Assembly: GCA_005879605.1 (NCBI GenBank)
Contig: VBKE01000110.1
Location: forward strand, 1-38,208
Origin: Deltaproteobacteria bacterium
GTDB lineage: Bacteria; Desulfobacterota; Binatia; UBA9968
Reading direction: 5' to 3'
DNA: 38,208 nt
Both the position numbers and the translations under genes were made by a program. Positions 26,765 through 35,540 of this stretch are shown here, in pieces (positions within the stretch are counted from its first letter, which is position 1; every line of letters starts with the position of its first letter). The notes below the pieces were generated by a model. The model did not search any database. It was not told the origin of the DNA and was given only the letters and a program-made list of their open reading frames with translations.

Positions 26765-26928
26765 CCGTGAAGAATAGCAGCGGGACTCCTCAGACCCCGT
26801 TTTCGGCCAGCCAGTATCAAAAATGGCTTTCGCGGCAATCCGTTGGCAAGCAGGATAAGCGAAACGGAATTGAGAAACGGTTCTTAATCAATCGTGGATG
26901 TCTAACTAGGTCAGGAGATGGGTCGGCT

Positions 26929-27450
26929 TTAGTGTTTGTGTTCGCCGCGCAGTTTCCATTCTAAGCCGTCAATGATGCATTCAACACTGGCTCGAAGGAT
27001 ATCGGCAGCAACGCCGACGGTTCCCCACGACTCTTTCCCATCCGAGAAGATCGCCAGTACCCGAACCAGCGCGGCCGCGCCATTCTCGTCGTCCTCCGAG
27101 GTCGCGCGGCCGTGGTGTAAAAGACGGACGTCGAACTCGTCCAGTCGGACTTCCGCAAGCTGGGGGTAATGTTTTTCGAGAATTTTGCGCATGGCGTTGT
27201 CAACAGCATGAACCGGCCCTTGACCGCTCCCGGCGACAAGCTCCTCCTCACCGAAGATCTCGATCAAAACCGTGGCCTCCGTTGCGCTCCCAACGGATTC
27301 GGGCGCTTGGAAGTCAACTTGATCATCGATCTTACAGCGTAATACGCGAAACGGTTTCAGATAATCCTCCCGTTTGCGAATGGACATGAGCTCGAACGAC
27401 GCCCAAGCGCCATCCAGCCGGAAAAAATCTTCTTTCAGGTCTCTTCCCAT
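26929..27450 (-). CDS. Free-standing LeuA/CimA C-terminal regulatory domain protein
   Basis: This 173-residue protein matches the allosteric (LeuA-dimer) domain of citramalate or 2-isopropylmalate synthase. The conserved features are the domain entrance LDGAWASFELMSIRKR, the GSGQGPVHAVDNAMRKIL loop, VRLDEFDVRLL, and the closing KESWGTVGVAADILRASVECIIDGLEWKL. In the normal enzymes this follows a catalytic TIM barrel of about 350 residues. Here a strong GGAGG (27455-27459) directly precedes the ATG, so it is a designed short gene, not the tail of a broken one. It probably binds a branched-chain amino acid and could regulate a partner synthase in trans; that is inference. Confidence 0.72.
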   Translation of the reverse strand: MGRDLKEDFFRLDGAWASFELMSIRKREDYLKPFRVLRCKIDDQVDFQAPESVGSATEATVLIEIFGEEELVAGSGQGPVHAVDNAMRKILEKHYPQLAEVRLDEFDVRLLHHGRATSEDDENGAAALVRVLAIFSDGKESWGTVGVAADILRASVECIIDGLEWKLRGEHKH

Positions 27451-27592
27451 GGTTTCCTCCGATCAGAAAGCGGGAGCTTCGAATTGCAACGCTATTATAT
27501 CTTGCGGGCGAGAAATGGCTAGAGATTACCATGGCCCCCGGAGAGCAAACGAGAGGGTCCCTTCGGCCATTCTTTTAAAAAAACCGCGGCTT

Positions 27593-27601
27593 TGGTATCA
27601 T
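27593..27601 (+). promoter_or_regulatory. Extended -10 element next to an ATG
   Basis: TGGTATCAT at 27593-27601 fits TGnTATNAT. Transcription would start near 27608, at or just before the ATG at 27610, which has no Shine-Dalgarno sequence. A leaderless transcript is suggested. Confidence 0.35.
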
Positions 27602-27609
27602 GTATCTGT

Positions 27610-28179
27610 ATGGAAAAGCGTATCTTGAGCGATAAACTACACAGCTTTTTTAGCAACATCATTCGCCGGAGCTTCTGGCAGTTGGGCATAAACGACGCGG
27701 CCGTCGTGGGGTATGTCGCGGACGTGCTCACCGATTTCGCCAAAAGCGACAATTTATATCGAATTCGCGCCCGCGGGGGCAGGAAAGTGGATAGCATGGT
27801 CGAAATGCTCGCCGCCAAGTCCAGTGAAGCGACCGACGAATCCCAACTCCTCAAGGAGCGTTCCCTGCAAAAGTATGTGGGAGATTATGCGCTCTTTATG
27901 AGTGGAATTTTTCGCAGTCACGTGGAGGGACGGGGATGCCTTCAGTATTACATCACGGAAGGAAGCCGCTCCTATTGGACGGTTTCTGAACTCGATCTCT
28001 CCCTCTATCGCACCGGTTTTATTCTCTTTCAAGAGCTTTCGAAGAAGTTTGAATACTATTCCGGAGCCCTCGATTATACCCGCAAGGCTTATTTCGCGGC
28101 GGAGCCCGGAGAAGACCCCTTCGCTGGATTTGTCCGGCAAGTCGAGGGCTGGATGAAGGTCAATCTCTCCGAAAACTAA
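27610..28179 (+). CDS. Conserved-looking protein of unknown function, 189 aa
   Basis: I do not recognise a family. The protein is soluble and mostly helical, with a length-spanning mixed charge pattern. Landmarks are ISKL-type helices early (LHSFFSNIIRRSFWQLGI), QKYVGDYALFMSGIFRSHVE in the middle, and SYWTVSELDLSLYRTGFILF followed by LSKKFEYYSGALDYTRKAYF. There is no signal or membrane segment. It lies 59 bases before mltG on the same strand, which suggests co-transcription and a possible link to the cell envelope, without proof. The ATG at 27610 is chosen because an extended -10 box sits immediately upstream, although the frame opens at 27592. Confidence 0.55.
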   Translation: MEKRILSDKLHSFFSNIIRRSFWQLGINDAAVVGYVADVLTDFAKSDNLYRIRARGGRKVDSMVEMLAAKSSEATDESQLLKERSLQKYVGDYALFMSGIFRSHVEGRGCLQYYITEGSRSYWTVSELDLSLYRTGFILFQELSKKFEYYSGALDYTRKAYFAAEPGEDPFAGFVRQVEGWMKVNLSEN

Positions 28180-28238
28180 GTCGCGCTCGGGATCCAGCGG
28201 TGGATTGAGCCCCACCTTTCCAATTCAGGCGGTTCGTC

Positions 28239-29267
28239 GTGAAATGCATAATCACCACGCTTGTTGTCGTTGCCATTTCCGCGCTTCTGTTCGCCGGTTT
28301 TTTGCTCGCGTACGTCTCCTCGATTCCGCAAGGGGGCCAGGGCCCTGCGGAAGTTCGGGTAGAGCAGGGCGAATCGTTCGCTGCAGTGGTCCGGAAACTC
28401 CGGCAGCAAAAGGTTATTGGCAACGAGAGACTGTTCTCTCTCTGGGCCCGATTCAGCGGAGTCGAGAAGAAGATCCATTGGGGGCTCTATCGTTTCGACG
28501 CTCCGTTGCCGCCGCGAGAAGTTCTCGATCGCATGATCATGGGCAAGGGCGTTTTCCAGAGCGTCACGATCCCGGAAGGATTTACGGTCAAGGAAATTGC
28601 CGATTTACTGGCAAACTTACAGATTGCCGACAAAGACAAATTTCTTGCCGAGGCCGCTAACCCGGAGCTGCTTGCTTCAGTTGGTTTGCAAGACAAAGGG
28701 ATCGAGGGCTACCTGTTTCCGAACACCTATCATTTTACACCCGGGACGCCGGCAAGAGATGTCATCATGGCTATGGCGGAGCAATTTCGCCGGTTCTCGG
28801 TTCCGCTGCTGGAGCAACGAAGCGAGGCCGTTCAATTATCGCCGCACGAAATTATCACCCTCGCATCGATTATCGAGAAAGAAACGGGCGTTGAAGCCGA
28901 GCGGCCAGTCGTTTCGGCGGTATTTTATAATCGATTGCAACGTCATATGCCGCTTCAGAGCGACCCAACGGTGATTTACGGACTCAAGGATTTTAACGGC
29001 AACTTGACGAAAAAGGATCTGCATGATGCAAATCCTTACAACACCTACCGCATCCCAGGTCTCCCGCCCGGTCCGATCTGTAATCCAAGTCTCTCCTCTA
29101 TCAAGGCGGCATTGCATCCTGCTGGCGTGCCGTTTCTCTACTTCGTATCGAAGAACGACGGTACCCACCTTTTCTCGGAGACTTTCGAGGCGCACAATCA
29201 GGCGGTCAAAATGTATCAGCCGGTTCGTGAGCCTGCTTCACAGCAGCGCAATTCACGGCGCCAATAA
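28239..29267 (+). CDS. mltG: Endolytic murein transglycosylase MltG (YceG family)
   Basis: This 342-residue inner-membrane enzyme cuts nascent glycan strands and sets their length. It has one N-terminal transmembrane helix (about 4-25), a LysM-like region, EGFTVKEIAD, and the YceG core IEGYLFPNTYHFTPGT. Catalytic Glu213 lies in ASIIEKETG, followed by FYNRLQRHMPLQSDPTV and the closing NPYNTYRIPGLPPGPI block. The start is a GTG at 28239 with GGCGG upstream. It is 59 bases downstream of the unknown gene and about 50 before the next membrane-protein gene, which looks to have its own promoter. Confidence 0.95.
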   Translation: MKCIITTLVVVAISALLFAGFLLAYVSSIPQGGQGPAEVRVEQGESFAAVVRKLRQQKVIGNERLFSLWARFSGVEKKIHWGLYRFDAPLPPREVLDRMIMGKGVFQSVTIPEGFTVKEIADLLANLQIADKDKFLAEAANPELLASVGLQDKGIEGYLFPNTYHFTPGTPARDVIMAMAEQFRRFSVPLLEQRSEAVQLSPHEIITLASIIEKETGVEAERPVVSAVFYNRLQRHMPLQSDPTVIYGLKDFNGNLTKKDLHDANPYNTYRIPGLPPGPICNPSLSSIKAALHPAGVPFLYFVSKNDGTHLFSETFEAHNQAVKMYQPVREPASQQRNSRRQ

Positions 29268-29294
29268 CGGTGCATTTAAGGCGCTGCGGCTCCA

Positions 29295-29303
29295 TGGTAT
29301 AGT
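29295..29303 (+). promoter_or_regulatory. Extended -10 element next to an ATG
   Basis: TGGTATAGT at 29295-29303 fits TGnTATANT. The predicted start of transcription is near 29310, five bases before the ATG at 29315, which lacks a ribosome site. Confidence 0.35.
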
Positions 29304-29314
29304 TCACGTGGCAT

Positions 29315-30706
29315 ATGCAGGTTGTTACTGAGAACTATGGCGCTCAGTCGCCGGAAAAGCTGATCCATCGGCTGGTTGCGCAGCTGGGTAACCACGCGTT
29401 GTGGGATGCGCTGCTCATCTTTCTTCCTCCATTGATCGTGGCGATCTATCTGCTTGTCTACTTCTTTCAGGCGAGGTGGATCGGCCCGCTAGGACTTTTC
29501 TTGATGATTGTAACGGTGGCGGGACTGGTGCTGCTGGCGGTGCTATTCCGCTACCGGCCTTTGGTTCCTTCGGTCGGGTCGGCAGCTCGGCTCGTTGACG
29601 ATCATACCGGAGCGAAGGACCGTTTTTTGACCCTCCTAACCATCGAGCCTTCGCCGAACGCCGCTTCATTGGTTTCCCGATTGCGCATGGAAGCGGCCCA
29701 ATTCCAGACTCGTATCGAACTCAAGCGCGATTTTCCCTTCCAGATCAAAAGGTCTTTTTACTGGTCGGTGTTCGGTTCGATGGTTGCGGCGCTGTTGTTT
29801 CATTTGTTCTTGCCGACGGTGCATTCGATCCTTCATCCATTGCCCACGCACGAGCGGCTTCGTCAGCTGGCGGAGAAAATGGCGCAACGGCCGCGGCTGT
29901 CGGAGTTGGCCCGTGGCCTGCAAACGCTTGCAACGAAAATCGAGGATCCGAAGAGCGCCGCGCCAGAAAAACAGGCGCTGATCCAGCAAATGCAGAAGAA
30001 AGTAGAGGAGCAGCAGAAAAGGCCAGAGCAAAAGGACAATCAAGATCTCCTGGGGGAGGCCTCCAGCACGCTCCAGGGCTTGGAGCAGCAGTCGGGCGGT
30101 GGGCAAAATCAGCAAAAGGATCAAGATAAAGGCGGCGGAGGCATCCAAAGTAATTTGCCCCAAGAGGGGCAAGGAGAGGGCAAACAAAGCCAGGGAAGCG
30201 GTGGCGATAGCAAGAATGATCAGAAGGCTCAACTCAGCAAAGAGATGGAGCAGGGCAAATCCGCCCAAGGGGCTCCTCAGGATCAAGGCAAAGAAAACAA
30301 TCAGCAGAAAAGCGGTGAAGGAAAAGGAACTCAGCCGGATCCAAACAAGCCTGACAGAAACCAAAACAATGAGGCGACAGGCAAAACCGCAGGCACCACC
30401 GCGGAGTCCGGTGGCAGGGGCAAGCCATCCGAGGAGATTCCTCGAGGGCCTCCGCCCGCAGAACGGTTTAACCCGGGCGGCGACCAAGGGAAAGAAGGAA
30501 TCAAGGGCGCGCGCTATGTGACCGTTCAATTACCCGAGGAACTGGCAGCGGATGCTAAAGGTGAAAGCACCGTCACGAGAGAGGGACGAGGCGGCAAAGT
30601 CCGTCCGAAAATCCCGGTCAGTAATGTTCCACTGCCTGCGCACGTACCAGATGCTCCGACGGAAAAGCAACAAATGCCTTTGGAATATCGCGGGGTGATT
30701 CGCTGA
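29315..30706 (+). CDS. Membrane protein with long Gln/Gly/Lys-rich low-complexity region (moxR partner)
   Basis: This is a 463-residue protein. It has two transmembrane helices near 30-55 and 58-85, a soluble segment starting [22 protein letters not shown], a third helix near 148-170 ([18 protein letters not shown]), and a charged coiled coil at 180-240. A disordered stretch of about 170 residues follows, dominated by Gln, Gly, Lys, Asn and Ser. It ends RGVIR after a proline-rich [14 protein letters not shown]4175-like proteins in moxR clusters show the same plan. The moxR ATG follows 13 bases after the stop, so it is part of a chaperone-type ATPase system acting at the envelope; the exact job is unknown. 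Confidence 0.75.
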   Translation: MQVVTENYGAQSPEKLIHRLVAQLGNHALWDALLIFLPPLIVAIYLLVYFFQARWIGPLGLFLMIVTVAGLVLLAVLFRYRPLVPSVGSAARLVDDHTGAKDRFLTLLTIEPSPNAASLVSRLRMEAAQFQTRIELKRDFPFQIKRSFYWSVFGSMVAALLFHLFLPTVHSILHPLPTHERLRQLAEKMAQRPRLSELARGLQTLATKIEDPKSAAPEKQALIQQMQKKVEEQQKRPEQKDNQDLLGEASSTLQGLEQQSGGGQNQQKDQDKGGGGIQSNLPQEGQGEGKQSQGSGGDSKNDQKAQLSKEMEQGKSAQGAPQDQGKENNQQKSGEGKGTQPDPNKPDRNQNNEATGKTAGTTAESGGRGKPSEEIPRGPPPAERFNPGGDQGKEGIKGARYVTVQLPEELAADAKGESTVTREGRGGKVRPKIPVSNVPLPAHVPDAPTEKQQMPLEYRGVIR

Positions 30707-30719
30707 CGAAAGGAAGTTG

Positions 30720-31706
30720 ATGGAGCCGGAAAATTTCCAGGTCATGTTCAGGCGCTTGGAAGCGGAAGTGCAAAAAGTCATCGTTGGTAATAGCGATGTT
30801 ATCCGCAAAGTCCTCATCGCCTTTTTTGCCGGTGGACACGTATTGCTGGAAGGCGTGCCTGGTTTGGGTAAAACGCTCCTCGTAAAATCCTTGAGCCAAG
30901 CCTTGGGCATGTCGTTTAAACGCATTCAGTTCACGCCGGACTTGATGCCCTCGGATATCGTCGGCACAGAGGTGCTGACGGAAAGTAACGGTCGGCGAGA
31001 GTTTCAGTTCAAAAAGGGGCCGATCTTCGCCCATGTGGTGCTGGCGGACGAAATCAACCGCGCGACGCCGAAAACCCAATCGGCGGTCCTAGAAGCGATG
31101 GAAGAAAAACAGGTCACCGTCTTCGGCGAATCGCACCTACTGGAATCTCCATTCATCGTTCTCGCGACTCAAAACCCGATAGAGCTCGAAGGAACGTATC
31201 CGTTGCCTGAAGCGCAACTGGACCGATTTTTCTTCAAGCTCTTGGTGACTTCTCCCTCGCCCGCCGAGCTGAGGGAGATTTTGCAGCGGACCACCGGGGC
31301 GGAGACCAGCGAGATTTCGAAAGTTTTGCCGGACGACAGCGGAAAAATGATCGCTGCTATGACGCAGCTGTTGCGCCAGGTTCTGATCGCCCCGCCCATT
31401 GAAGACTACGTGGTGCGGCTCGTGCACGCGACCCAGCCCCATTCCAGCAACGGCGGAGTTGCCGGCGCACCCGTCAAGCAATACCTGCGCTTTGGATCAA
31501 GCCCGCGGGGTGCCCAATCCGTCATTCTCGGTGCCAAAGGCAACGCGCTGGCCGAGGGCAGGGTCCATGTCAGCTATGAAGACGTAGAAAAAGTTATCTA
31601 CCCGGCGCTGCGTCATCGCATCATTCTTAACTTTCAAGCCGAAGCGGAAAACGTCAACACGGATCAGATTCTTGCCGAGGTTATCAAACAGGTGCGGCGG
31701 AACTGA
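30720..31706 (+). CDS. MoxR-family AAA+ ATPase
   Basis: This 328-residue protein carries the MoxR signatures: Walker A GVPGLGKT at 45-52, Walker B VVLADEIN at 106-113 followed by [17 protein letters not shown], sensor 1 [11 protein letters not shown], and LPEAQLDRF, with the small lid domain at the end. MoxR proteins are cytoplasmic chaperone-like ATPases that assemble or activate partner complexes, often with VWA-domain proteins. The usual companion genes (DUF58, BatA/BatB, VWA) do not follow; instead a minus-strand cytochrome gene converges. GAAAGGAAG precedes the ATG at 30720; TTG at 30717 is possible. Confidence 0.92.
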   Translation: MEPENFQVMFRRLEAEVQKVIVGNSDVIRKVLIAFFAGGHVLLEGVPGLGKTLLVKSLSQALGMSFKRIQFTPDLMPSDIVGTEVLTESNGRREFQFKKGPIFAHVVLADEINRATPKTQSAVLEAMEEKQVTVFGESHLLESPFIVLATQNPIELEGTYPLPEAQLDRFFFKLLVTSPSPAELREILQRTTGAETSEISKVLPDDSGKMIAAMTQLLRQVLIAPPIEDYVVRLVHATQPHSSNGGVAGAPVKQYLRFGSSPRGAQSVILGAKGNALAEGRVHVSYEDVEKVIYPALRHRIILNFQAEAENVNTDQILAEVIKQVRRN

Positions 31707-31724
31707 TTTCCGACGGCTGCGCTG

Positions 31725-32621
31725 TTATTCTGTCTTGTTCTTAATCGCCGGGACCGATTTCAAATAGTCGGCGATGGCGAGAGCATCTTCCTTGGTCATG
31801 TTCTTGAAACCGTGCTCGATAACCTCAGCCATGAGTCCTTGAATGTTGTCCAAGTCGGGCTTGGTGCCGGTCAGAAGTACCGCGGCGATCTCCTCCCGTT
31901 TCCACTCACCAATGCCGGTCTCTTTATCGGGCGTGATGTTCGGCACTTCTTGGCCCAAGGGGCCGATCTTTTTGTTGGCACCGGCAAGATAGAGAGAGCG
32001 GTTCGGCACTCCGATGAAATTTCTCGGCGTGTGGCAGTCGCTACAGAGCGAAACGTGCTCCACCAAATACCGCCCGCGTTCGATCCCGCTCTTCGGCGCT
32101 TGGGCCGGCGGGTCTGAGAAACGGCCGAAAACTTTCAACCAGAGAGGTGCGCCCAGGCTCCGATTAAACGGCGCCCAGCTCTTCAGTTGTGGAGTCGCCT
32201 TTTTCACCGGCTTTAACGTTCTCAAGTAGGCGATGAGCGCCGTGAGGTCTTCCCGCGCCATTCCTGAGTAGGCTTCGTAGGGCATCACAGGCAAGATGCG
32301 CGATCCATCGGACCGGATACCTTTTACCAGGGCATCATGGATCTGTTGGTCCGTCCAACTGCCGAGACCGGTCTCTTTGTCCTGAGTGATATTCGTACTG
32401 TAAACGGTTCCAAAGGGAATGGGAAAAGCCCGCCCGCCGGCGTTCTCTGTTTCCTTGGGTACCGTATGACAGGCGCAGCCACCGGCCAGAGCGAAGATAT
32501 ACTGGCCCTTGGCTGCAAGTTCCTTGTTATCTGCTTGAGCGTGTCCCGTGACAGTGAACGCAAAAAAAGAGCCGAGAAGAAAAAGCAGACAAATGATTTT
32601 TGTATGAAGTCGTATCCTCAT
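31725..32621 (-). CDS. Diheme c-type cytochrome, exported
   Basis: This 298-residue protein has a signal peptide (cleaved near GHAQ at 28-29) and two cytochrome c domains. It is like the alcohol/aldehyde dehydrogenase-linked diheme cytochromes that carry electrons from periplasmic oxidoreductases. The second heme motif is canonical, CSDCH at 193-197. The first is unusual: CACH at 49-52, with one residue between the cysteines. Methionine candidates for axial ligands are in PVMPYEAYSGMA (domain 1) and near the C-terminus in GLMAEVIEHGF. AAAGGAG precedes the ATG at 32621, which lies 10 bases after the panE stop, so the two are co-transcribed. A role as acceptor for the molybdenum hydroxylase is conceivable but unsupported. 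Confidence 0.82.
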   Translation of the reverse strand: MRIRLHTKIICLLFLLGSFFAFTVTGHAQADNKELAAKGQYIFALAGGCACHTVPKETENAGGRAFPIPFGTVYSTNITQDKETGLGSWTDQQIHDALVKGIRSDGSRILPVMPYEAYSGMAREDLTALIAYLRTLKPVKKATPQLKSWAPFNRSLGAPLWLKVFGRFSDPPAQAPKSGIERGRYLVEHVSLCSDCHTPRNFIGVPNRSLYLAGANKKIGPLGQEVPNITPDKETGIGEWKREEIAAVLLTGTKPDLDNIQGLMAEVIEHGFKNMTKEDALAIADYLKSVPAIKNKTE

Positions 32622-32631
32622 GGGCTCTCCT

Positions 32632-33561
32632 TTAATACGATTTCTGTGCACGGATATTTTTGTCGAGGTGTTTTAATACGCGGTAAAATACTTGATTGGT
32701 CGGCGCCTGCTTCCCGGCTTGTTGAAGAAGGCTCACCACTATCCCATTGAACGCTTCGAATTCAAGTGGTTTGCCGGCTTCCAGATCTTGGAGCATCGAT
32801 GGCTTAAACTCTCCGAGGCTGCTGGAGAAATTCAACGTTTCATCGAACAGAGCGGGATCGAGATCGATGCCTACCGTATTCGCCGCCTCTTTCACCTCTG
32901 CCATGCAATCCAACGCGAGCATTGTCAGCGAGTCGGATTCAGCGATTTCCTTGGCCGTGGCACGCGCGAGGCAGCTGATGGCGCAGAAGGGCGCATTCCA
33001 GAGTAGCTTTTGCCACTGAGCCTTTCGAATCTCCGTATTTATCTCGCAGGGGATTTGCGCCGAAGATAAAACTTGCTCGACCGCTTTGGTCGTTTCATGA
33101 ACTCGGCCGTCGAGCTCGCCGAACACAATGCGGCCTCCGGCCGAATGTTTAATTGTGCCTGGGTAGGACAGTTGAGAGCCGATATAAACGACGCCGGCCA
33201 ATGTCCTACGTACACCCCAGATATGCGCGATTTTATCGGCATTATCGACGCCGTTTTGTAATGAAAGTATCACGGTTTTCTCACCGACCATCGGCTCCAG
33301 CGCTTGGGCGGCCGATTCAGTCTCATAGGATTTAACCGAGAATAATATGAGATCCGCTATGCCGACCTCGGTCGGATCATCCGTGAAGAGACGATCGCGA
33401 ACGTGAAGGTTACCGGCGAAACTTTCGATGATCAGCCCTTCCCGCTGCATCGCCGCCAGGTGGGCGCCACGGGCGATGAACGCGACATCATACGAAGCGG
33501 CGACGAGTTTAGCGCCGAAAAACCCGCCGACAGCTCCCGCACCCATGATTGCGATACGCAT
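32632..33561 (-). CDS. panE: 2-dehydropantoate 2-reductase (ApbA/PanE family)
   Basis: This 309-residue NADPH-dependent enzyme would reduce 2-dehydropantoate to pantoate in pantothenate/CoA synthesis, or act on a similar 2-keto acid. The Rossmann motif GAGAVGG is at 7-13, with the SVKSYETES segment and the C-terminal ApbA domain from TEIRKAQWQKLLWNAPF, including the catalytic-type Lys and a late helical region with PSMLQDLEAGKPLEFEAFNG (family-typical, E for substrate). AAAAGGAG precedes the ATG at 33561, which is in the Rossmann context, so the frame open to 33612 is not used. The cytochrome c gene follows 10 bases on; the pairing is unusual. Family members with other substrates exist. Confidence 0.85.
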   Translation of the reverse strand: MRIAIMGAGAVGGFFGAKLVAASYDVAFIARGAHLAAMQREGLIIESFAGNLHVRDRLFTDDPTEVGIADLILFSVKSYETESAAQALEPMVGEKTVILSLQNGVDNADKIAHIWGVRRTLAGVVYIGSQLSYPGTIKHSAGGRIVFGELDGRVHETTKAVEQVLSSAQIPCEINTEIRKAQWQKLLWNAPFCAISCLARATAKEIAESDSLTMLALDCMAEVKEAANTVGIDLDPALFDETLNFSSSLGEFKPSMLQDLEAGKPLEFEAFNGIVVSLLQQAGKQAPTNQVFYRVLKHLDKNIRAQKSY

Positions 33562-33719
33562 GGTTGAACTCCTTTTTGTCGAAACTCTATTGATGCCTCG
33601 GCCCGATGTCAATTCTTACCGGTATTGACACGACAGTCGGAGGAAAAATTCCCGTCTGTGGCCGCTTTGGTGGAATCGACGGATTTAAGATTTAGCGTTT
33701 ATATGGTATGAAACACGTC

Positions 33720-33926
33720 ATGGAAAAGATCGACCCGCAGCAGGATTATGAAAGACTCAAGAGATTTACCCCGGGGCAGCGGATAACGTTCAAAGGAAAA
33801 CCGTACACCATTCAGCATCGCACCACGCTTGCTTCCGGTGAAGCAGCCGTGGTGCTGCAGGGCGAGAAAGAGCAGTTCGTCATCGGCGCGAACCGATTTC
33901 TTGCCGGAATCGAGTCCGTCCGCTGA
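33720..33926 (+). CDS. Small protein of unknown function, 68 aa
   Basis: This is a short, charged, beta-rich protein; the segment GQRITFKGKPYTIQHRTTLA followed by EAAVVLQGEKEQFVIGA looks like a small barrel or SH3-like strand set. I recognise no family. Two ATGs fit (33708 and 33720); the later is used because TATATG near 33700 could be a -10 box with transcription starting near 33710. There is no ribosome site for either. The next gene on the same strand starts 27 bases later, so they may be co-transcribed. Confidence 0.5.
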   Translation: MEKIDPQQDYERLKRFTPGQRITFKGKPYTIQHRTTLASGEAAVVLQGEKEQFVIGANRFLAGIESVR

Positions 33927-33953
33927 GACCGATCAATCATTCAGGAGAGAATA

Positions 33954-34946
33954 ATGGCAAAAATCCGCCTGACGTTGTCATGTTGGGAATATGATCGGAC
34001 CCGTGCCCTCCAGGAAGGAACGGTTCAAGTCGAAGGTGTGGATTTGGCTTATTTACCGCTCCATGTCGAGGAGACATTTTGGCGCATGCTTCGTTATCAG
34101 GAATTCGATGCCGCCGAGTGTTCCATGAGCTCCTACCTTATGGCGCGCGAGAGAGGCTATCCTCGGTTGATAGCCATACCCGTATTTCCCTCGAGATTCT
34201 TTCGCCACTCTTTCATCTTTATCAATAGCGAATCAGGGATTGAAGCGCCCAAAGATCTTGTGGGCAAAAGGGTTGGGGTCCCGGAATACCAAATCACGGC
34301 GGCTGTTTGGGTTCGGGGTATTTTGCAACATGAGTACGGGGTCCCACCAGAAAAAATGAAATGGTTTACTGGAGGGGCTGAAGATCCAGGCCGCGAAGAA
34401 AAACTCAGACCCGATTTGCCGAAGGACATTGACATTCGATGGATCGGACCTGAACGAACCCTATCATCCATGCTGGAGCAAGGGGAGCTCGATGCGTTGA
34501 TCTGTGCTCACATACCCTCTCCGTTTGTACGCCGTTCGCCGAAGGTAAAGAGGCTTTTTTCAAATTTCCGCGAGGTGGAAAAGGATTACTATCGGCGCAC
34601 AAAAATTTTCCCAATCATGCACACCATTGTTCTCCGCGAGGAGGTGTACGAAAAGTATCCTTGGGTGGCCCAAAGCTTATGCAAGGCCTTTGCCGAAGCC
34701 AAGAGAGTATGCGAAGAGACACTGTACAAGTATTCAGCTCTTAAATACATGCTTGCGTGGTCGTTTGCAGACATAGAGGAGGAAAGGGAGCTCTTTGGCG
34801 ACGAATTCTGGCCCTACGGGCTGGATCCAAATCGCCATGTTTTGGATACGCTCATTCAATATTCTCACGAGCAAGGGTTGACTAAAAAACCGACGGAATT
34901 GAAATCTCTCTTCGCTCCCAACACGTTGGAGGAGTTTAAGGTCTAA
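33954..34946 (+). CDS. ABC substrate-binding / 4,5-dihydroxyphthalate decarboxylase-like protein
   Basis: This 330-residue protein has the fold of periplasmic binding proteins of the NMT1 and dihydroxyphthalate-decarboxylase (Pht5-like) group. Its N-terminus LSCWEYDRTRALQEGTVQVEG, FDAAECSMSSYL, and the PKDLVGKRVGVPEYQITAAVWVRG segment are typical. It lacks a signal peptide and no permease or ATPase gene is near, so it may be a cytoplasmic enzyme or sensor rather than a transporter component. AGGAG precedes the ATG. Genes of this kind are common in soil-type genomes with unassigned roles. Confidence 0.7.
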   Translation: MAKIRLTLSCWEYDRTRALQEGTVQVEGVDLAYLPLHVEETFWRMLRYQEFDAAECSMSSYLMARERGYPRLIAIPVFPSRFFRHSFIFINSESGIEAPKDLVGKRVGVPEYQITAAVWVRGILQHEYGVPPEKMKWFTGGAEDPGREEKLRPDLPKDIDIRWIGPERTLSSMLEQGELDALICAHIPSPFVRRSPKVKRLFSNFREVEKDYYRRTKIFPIMHTIVLREEVYEKYPWVAQSLCKAFAEAKRVCEETLYKYSALKYMLAWSFADIEEERELFGDEFWPYGLDPNRHVLDTLIQYSHEQGLTKKPTELKSLFAPNTLEEFKV

Positions 34947-35015
34947 AGACGATATAGCCCAGGATGAAGAAATCTGCTTTCAATAAATCACCGCAAGATG
35001 AGAACTTGAGCTGTT

Positions 35016-35540
35016 ATGCCAGACGAGAAAAACCTACCGTTCGAAGAAACCAAGTGGTGGATTGATCGCGGGCCGGTCAAGGAGCGCGAAAAGCCGGCTG
35101 CTCCGGTCAAGGGCATCATCGAGAAGTGGGCCTACGAACTTCTCAGGAATTACAACCAGGATCAGGCGATGAAAAATCTGGTCGACATCAATCCCAGAAT
35201 ATTGAAGGAACTCTCCGTGGGGCCGGGAGAGTGGGGCTACTTTTCCCTGGAGGTGGGAACCTACCCGCCGGAAAAGTTGGCAAAGATCAAAAGCGGACTT
35301 CCCCTTCCCGCGTACGCGCGCGGCATTATCATCGATGCCGGGTATTCCGTGAGAATCGTGATCACGGCAGAGCCGGTCGGCCAACGCTACGTCGATATTA
35401 ATTTTACCGATGCGCCGTCTCTCGATTATTGGGTCAACGGCCAGTTAGTCGAGGAGAGAGTTTTTTCGAATATGGGCGAGGCCTTGAAGCGAATTCGATC
35501 GGTTCTTCTCGGGTATCTCAATCCCCCGGATTTATCTTAG
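35016..35540 (+). CDS. Protein of unknown function, 174 aa
   Basis: No family is recognised. It appears soluble: a charged, proline-containing start (ETKWWIDRGPVKEREKPAAP), a helix ELLRNYNQDQAMKNLVDINP, a middle of strand-like text (GYFSLEVGTYPPEK; AYARGIIIDAGYSVRIVITAEPVG), and a C-terminal helix EALKRIRSVLLGYL. There is no signal peptide and no clear ribosome site. It follows the binding-protein gene by 69 bases. Its stop codon overlaps the stop of the convergent FmdB gene by sharing TTAG at 35537-35540. Confidence 0.55.
   Translation: MPDEKNLPFEETKWWIDRGPVKEREKPAAPVKGIIEKWAYELLRNYNQDQAMKNLVDINPRILKELSVGPGEWGYFSLEVGTYPPEKLAKIKSGLPLPAYARGIIIDAGYSVRIVITAEPVGQRYVDINFTDAPSLDYWVNGQLVEERVFSNMGEALKRIRSVLLGYLNPPDLS

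Noticed and set aside
29666..30529. Long antisense frame, 287 codons, opposite the Gln/Gly-rich membrane protein
   Set aside because: Its hydrophobic Leu-rich text is the complement of a Gln/Lys/Gly low-complexity region; it has no ribosome site, and the sense gene fits the moxR context.
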